Assembly: GCA_015061285.1 (NCBI GenBank)
Contig: SUWW01000003.1
Coordinates: forward strand, 124,001 to 188,000
Length of the DNA stretch: 64,000 nt
DNA from: Bacteroidales bacterium
GTDB lineage: Bacteria; Bacteroidota; Bacteroidia; Bacteroidales; Marinilabiliaceae
Direction of reading: 5' to 3'
In this document: one piece after another, positions 62,862-64,000 of the stretch
Numbering within the stretch: the stretch's first letter is position 1
How the letters are laid out: each line of letters begins with the position of its first letter
Notes under the pieces: model-generated
The model's database searches: none
What the model saw: only the letters and a program-made list of their open reading frames with translations
What the model was told of the DNA's origin: nothing
Made by a program: the position numbers and the translations under genes

Positions 62862-64000
62862 GTGCTAAAGACATTCAAAATAGGAGGCATCCATCCGAAC
62901 GACAATAAATTGTCGGCGGGAAGCGCCATTCAAGTTTTGCCTGTTCCTCAAGAAGTTACCGTGCCAGTAGCTCAACATATTGGTGCTCCTGCAAAGCCAG
63001 TTGTTGCTGTGGGCGACACGGTGAAAGTGGGACAGTTGTTGGCTGAAGCTGGCGGTTTCGTCTCGGCAAATGTGCATTCGCCAGTGTCGGGCAAAGTGAA
63101 GAAAATTGAAGACTTTATCGATGGTAATGGCTATCGTAAAACTGGCATAATTATTACCGTTGAAGGTGACGAATGGGTAGAAACCATCGACCGTTCAACG
63201 GGTATCAAACGCGAGATTACGCTCGCTCCTGCCGACATAATAAAGAAGATCGGCGAGATGGGCCTCGTAGGTATGGGTGGTGCGACATTCCCAACACACG
63301 TTAAGTTGGCGGTTCCTCCCGGAAAGAAATGCGAAGCTCTCATTATCAATGGTGTAGAATGTGAACCATATCTCACCAGCGACCATCGTTTGATGCTCGA
63401 AAAGGGCGAAGAGGTGCTCATTGGTGTGAAAATACTTATGACAGCTCTCGGCGTACAGAATGCATACATAGGTATAGAGAATAACAAAAAAGATGCTATT
63501 GAATACCTAACTAAACTTGCGGCAAGTTATCCTGGCATCACAGTTCAACCGCTCAAGATGCGCTATCCGCAGGGCGGCGAGAAACAACTCATCGACGCTT
63601 GCATCGGTCGTCAGATTCCTTCGGGCAAGTTGCCAATCGATGTGGGTGCTGTTGTGCAAAATGTTGGTACGGCATACGCTGTGTATGAGGCCGTTCAAAA
63701 GAATAAACCTCTCATCGAACGAGTTGTTTGCGTAACTGGTAAGCCACTACAGAAGCCTTCGAACTTCCTTGTACGTATAGGTACACCAGTTCAAGCTGTT
63801 ATCGATGCAGCAGGTGGCGTGCCAGAAAACTGCGGCAAAGTGATTGGCGGTGGCCCTATGATGGGTCGCGCATTCACACGACTTGATGTTCCAGTAATCA
63901 AAGGTACTTCTGGCATACTCTTGATGTCGGAAGAGGAGTCGAAGCGAGGCGAAATGTCTCCTTGTATTCGTTGTGCAAAGTGCGTAAGCGTTTGTCCTAT
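62862..64000 (+). CDS. rnfC: Rnf electron transport complex subunit C, partial
   Basis: The 5' 379 codons of rnfC; the gene continues past the window edge. It starts with GTG (VLKTFKIGGIHPNDNKLSAG), supported by a strong Shine-Dalgarno. RnfC is the NADH/flavin-binding peripheral subunit. Visible are the N-terminal barrel-sandwich domain (about 30-95), the flavin-binding region with IGEMGLVGMGGATFPTHVKL, the NGVECEPYLTSDHRLM block and QNVGTAYAVYEAV. The first 4Fe-4S motif, CIRCAKCVSVCP, begins just at the right edge. It is 16 bp after rnfB, in one operon with rseC and rnfB; rnfD, G, E and A are expected beyond the window. Confidence 0.95.
   Translation, partial: MLKTFKIGGIHPNDNKLSAGSAIQVLPVPQEVTVPVAQHIGAPAKPVVAVGDTVKVGQLLAEAGGFVSANVHSPVSGKVKKIEDFIDGNGYRKTGIIITVEGDEWVETIDRSTGIKREITLAPADIIKKIGEMGLVGMGGATFPTHVKLAVPPGKKCEALIINGVECEPYLTSDHRLMLEKGEEVLIGVKILMTALGVQNAYIGIENNKKDAIEYLTKLAASYPGITVQPLKMRYPQGGEKQLIDACIGRQIPSGKLPIDVGAVVQNVGTAYAVYEAVQKNKPLIERVVCVTGKPLQKPSNFLVRIGTPVQAVIDAAGGVPENCGKVIGGGPMMGRAFTRLDVPVIKGTSGILLMSEEESKRGEMSPCIRCAKCVSVCP

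Overview
The window is a 64 kb piece of a Bacteroidota chromosome, most likely order Bacteroidales and Prevotella-like. The evidence is the rplJ-rplL-rpoB-rpoC order followed by a DUF3467 gene, promoters of the TTTG/TAnnTTTG type, mostly A/T-rich start regions without Shine-Dalgarno sequences, SusR-like propeller/AraC regulation, many secreted carbohydrate-active enzymes, and C-terminal tails of the 'GLYI-NGKK' kind. I see no rRNA operon, insertion sequence, prophage, CRISPR array or SusC/SusD pair. One tRNA gene (Trp) is present.

Layout. 1-8.9 kb: 3' end of the ribosomal stalk/RNA polymerase operon (rplJ end, rplL, rpoB, rpoC) with a hairpin in each of the last three gaps. 8.9-10.8 kb: a short operon of a DUF3467 protein, an LpxL-like acyltransferase and a LuxR-type regulator with a degenerate receiver. 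10.8-13.5 kb (minus): RluA-type pseudouridine synthase and an ABC exporter. 13.6-16.5 kb: secreted GH2 enzyme. 16.6-21.0 kb (minus): TamB. 21.0-23.7 kb: tsaD followed by a tight PqqD / HprK-like kinase / S26-type protease cassette. 23.7-30.1 kb (minus): a PL26-like rhamnogalacturonan lyase with an extra jelly-roll domain, an NfeD protein, and a TPR/propeller/SPOR envelope protein. 30.4-31.9 kb: guaA. 32.0-35.5 kb (minus): a membrane propeller-AraC regulator and a small lipoprotein. 35.7-40.0 kb (minus): GH2 beta-galactosidase, nucleosidase-like protein and SGNH esterase as one operon. 40.2-41.0 kb: tRNA-Trp and trmO. 41.1-53.4 kb (minus): a lipoprotein and a 3769-residue multidomain secreted protein that share a repeated domain. 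53.4-54 kb: intergenic with a probable 29-residue membrane peptide gene. 54-58.3 kb: exported oligopeptidase F and a secreted PL1 pectate lyase. 58.5-60.5 kb: a Fur-family regulator and purA. 60.5-61.1 kb: small secreted protein. 61.5-64 kb: rseC-rnfB-rnfC, cut by the window edge.

How the genes fit together. The housekeeping blocks (transcription/translation, tRNA t6A modification, purine synthesis by GuaA and PurA, Rnf electron transport) are interleaved with envelope and glycan-use genes. The PL26-like lyase, PL1 lyase, SGNH esterase and two GH2 enzymes point to growth on pectin-like or galactoside-decorated plant glycans, but they are scattered and not in a classical polysaccharide utilisation locus. 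Two proteins carry similar C-terminal tails that may be secretion/sorting signals. The parts most worth a second look are the PqqD/HprK-like/S26 cassette, the giant protein with its domain-sharing lipoprotein, the unannotated 29-residue membrane peptide, and the hairpins in the purA leader and around rpoBC. Residue positions given for large proteins are estimates from the nucleotide positions. Family assignments are from recognition of motifs, not from database searches.
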